DNA from: Rhodospirillales bacterium
GTDB taxonomy: Bacteria; Pseudomonadota; Alphaproteobacteria; Acetobacterales; Acetobacteraceae
Direction of reading: 5' to 3'
Assembly: GCA_025359905.1 (NCBI GenBank)
Contig: JANYDF010000145.1
Span: forward strand, 1-54,673
DNA: 54,673 nt
This document shows positions 53,584 to 54,673 of this stretch, piece by piece. A program made the position numbers and the translations under genes. The notes under the pieces are model-generated. The model made no database searches, was not told where the DNA came from, and worked only from the letters and a program-made list of their open reading frames with translations. How positions within the stretch are numbered: the stretch's first letter is position 1; each line of letters opens with the position of its first letter.

Positions 53584-53653
53584 GGAGGGCCAAGCGAATT
53601 CGATGACCCCAATGTCATTTTGGCCACATGGCCCGGCCACCCTGAGCGTCCTA

Positions 53654-53671
53654 TTGTGCACCGCAGCACAA
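53654..53671 (+). promoter_or_regulatory. Operator-like palindrome, copy 2
   Basis: TTGTGC-ACCGCA-GCACAA: a perfect 6-bp inverted repeat with a 6-base spacer, 20 bases upstream of the cytochrome b561 ATG, well placed to block its transcription or translation. The core TGC-N3-GCA resembles PhaR-type operators, but the regulator is not identifiable from sequence. Confidence 0.55.
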
Positions 53672-53691
53672 CGACCCGAGGCTTGCGTGCA

Positions 53692-54288
53692 ATGAGCACA
53701 TTTCGATCTCCCGCTATTCGTCCCGCCCCCACCCAATTTTCCGGCACGATGCGCGCCATTCATTGGGCAACTGCCCTGTTGATGATCGCTGTCTTGGTGC
53801 TTGCCTGGATTATCCCGGAAGGCCGGGGCAATGGCGGCGTGCTGCTGATGCTGCACAAGGCCGTCGGCGTTTTGATACTGGCTCTGACCGCCGCCCGGTT
53901 GGTGGTGCGCCGGATGTCGCGGCTGCCCGACGACGATAACGAAGCGCCCTGGATCGAGACCGCCGCCGCGCGCGCGACGCATGTGCTGCTGTACGCGATT
54001 TTGCTGGTCATGCCGCTGAGCGGCTACATCAGCGAAGCCGCGCGCGGCAATGCCGTCAGCCTGTTCGGGCTGTTCGACATTCCCGCGCTGGTGCCGGTGT
54101 CATCCACACTGCGCAGCATCGCCTGGACGATGCACGAAGCTGGTCAGCTTGCGGTTTACGTGGTGATCGGCTTGCACGCCGCAGCGTCGGTCTTTCACCT
54201 GTTGGTGCGACAGGACGGCGTGATGGCCCGGATGTGGCCCGGCGCAGCGCGCCTCAGGCTGCCCGCAATCCACCCTGCCGCTCGATAA
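53692..54288 (+). CDS. Cytochrome b561 family protein
   Basis: 198-residue integral membrane di-haem protein moving electrons at the inner membrane. Four membrane helices with likely haem ligands: [58 protein letters not shown] and [19 protein letters not shown]. The start is the ATG at 53692, with GAGG upstream. The 365-bp gap before it holds the terminator unit and twin palindromes listed separately. The 3' end overlaps convergent ureG by 35 bases. Confidence 0.9.
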   Translation: MSTFRSPAIRPAPTQFSGTMRAIHWATALLMIAVLVLAWIIPEGRGNGGVLLMLHKAVGVLILALTAARLVVRRMSRLPDDDNEAPWIETAAARATHVLLYAILLVMPLSGYISEAARGNAVSLFGLFDIPALVPVSSTLRSIAWTMHEAGQLAVYVVIGLHAAASVFHLLVRQDGVMARMWPGAARLRLPAIHPAAR

Positions 54289-54673
54289 ACGCCGCCACTT
54301 CGGCAACACCCTGCCCGGCGCGGACATTGGCGAAGACGAACGGCCGTTCCCCGCGCATCCGCTTGCTGTCGCGGTCCATCACCTCAAGGCTGGCGCCCAC
54401 GTAGGGCGCCAGATCTATTTTGTTGATCACCAACAAATCGCTGCGGGTAATGCCCGGCCCACCCTTGCGCGGGATCTTGTCGCCCGCAGAGACGTCGATC
54501 ACGTAGATCGTCAGATCGGCCAGTTCCGGGCTGAACGTCGCCGACAGATTGTCGCCGCCGCTTTCGATCAGAATCACATCCAAATCCGGGAAGCGTTTGT
54601 TCATTTCGGCAACGCCGGCCAAGTTGATGCTGGCGTCTTCGCGGATCGCGGTATGCGGGCAGCCGCCGGTCTC
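54254..54673 (-). CDS. ureG: Urease accessory GTPase UreG, C-terminal part (cut by window edge)
   Basis: About 139 C-terminal residues; the N-terminal P-loop lies outside. The window-edge sequence [20 protein letters not shown] contains the metal-binding C-P-H motif of UreG, followed by [40 protein letters not shown] and [15 protein letters not shown] with the NKxD guanine motif. UreG drives nickel delivery to urease, so a urease cluster is expected just beyond the window. Confidence 0.95.
   Translation of the reverse strand, partial: ETGGCPHTAIREDASINLAGVAEMNKRFPDLDVILIESGGDNLSATFSPELADLTIYVIDVSAGDKIPRKGGPGITRSDLLVINKIDLAPYVGASLEVMDRDSKRMRGERPFVFANVRAGQGVAEVAAFIERQGGLRAA

Noticed and set aside
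53403-53606. 67-codon ORF in the TPR-cytochrome gap
   Set aside because: It reads through the terminator hairpin and T tract, has no ribosome site and no family resemblance.

Overview
This is a high-GC bacterial chromosome segment with alphaproteobacterial hallmarks: FliX, the TrcR/DUF1013 regulator, DUF1192, DUF465, UPF0262 and DUF1178 proteins, a single-Cys DksA and a ROSE-type RNA thermometer. The ispG-rodZ-ptsP-lysC-ubiG run and the general gene style fit Rhodospirillales, most likely an Acetobacteraceae-like flagellate. That assignment is inferred from gene content, not from a marker alignment. No rRNA, tRNA, CRISPR array, insertion sequence or phage gene was seen; the window is almost entirely tightly packed, often overlapping, coding sequence.

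Layout. 1-9 kb (minus strand): 5' part of hisS, an orphan small protein, a RelE/ParE-type toxin with its HTH antitoxin, ispG, rodZ, a small Cys-rich ORF, ptsP, a nitronate-monooxygenase-like enzyme and lysC. 9-17 kb: ubiG, a complete Xre-RES toxin-antitoxin pair, DUF1178, grxC, comF, a methyltransferase, a fatty acid desaturase, pbpC and chaC. 17-23 kb: hicAB and a 1706-aa alpha-2-macroglobulin with an intact thioester motif, which in many bacteria is the partner of pbpC. 23-32 kb: CBS protein, pdxY, SDR, an Old Yellow Enzyme, a Spy-like protein, rpmE, hsp20 behind a ROSE element, TrcR, two DUF465 proteins, purEK and a second Xre-RES locus whose RES gene is internally shortened.

32-41.6 kb: deoxyribosyltransferase-like gene, icd, a Tat-exported dienelactone hydrolase, DUF29, dksA, then the flagellar block fliX / flgI-flgJ-flgN-like, with a sigma-54-like promoter before flgI. 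It is followed by a four-gene overlapping operon: RibD C-terminal-type reductase, zinc-less MDR dehydrogenase, degenerate 6-pyruvoyltetrahydropterin synthase-like protein and GT4 glycosyltransferase. I consider this operon the best candidate here for an undescribed pathway, probably making a modified, perhaps glycosylated, pterin- or flavin-precursor-derived metabolite.

41.6-54.7 kb: otnK-otnC (3-oxo-tetronate catabolism), an Ala/Lys-rich histone H1-like protein, a cyclic amidohydrolase, DUF983, UPF0262, MAPEG, mtnA, a DUF2272 lipoprotein, a rhodanese followed by a truncated acetyltransferase, cysK, a TTC38-like TPR protein, a 365-bp non-coding interval with a small-RNA-like terminator unit and twin operator-like palindromes, a cytochrome b561 and the 3' part of ureG. 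Four toxin-antitoxin loci lie within the first 32 kb, wedged between housekeeping genes.
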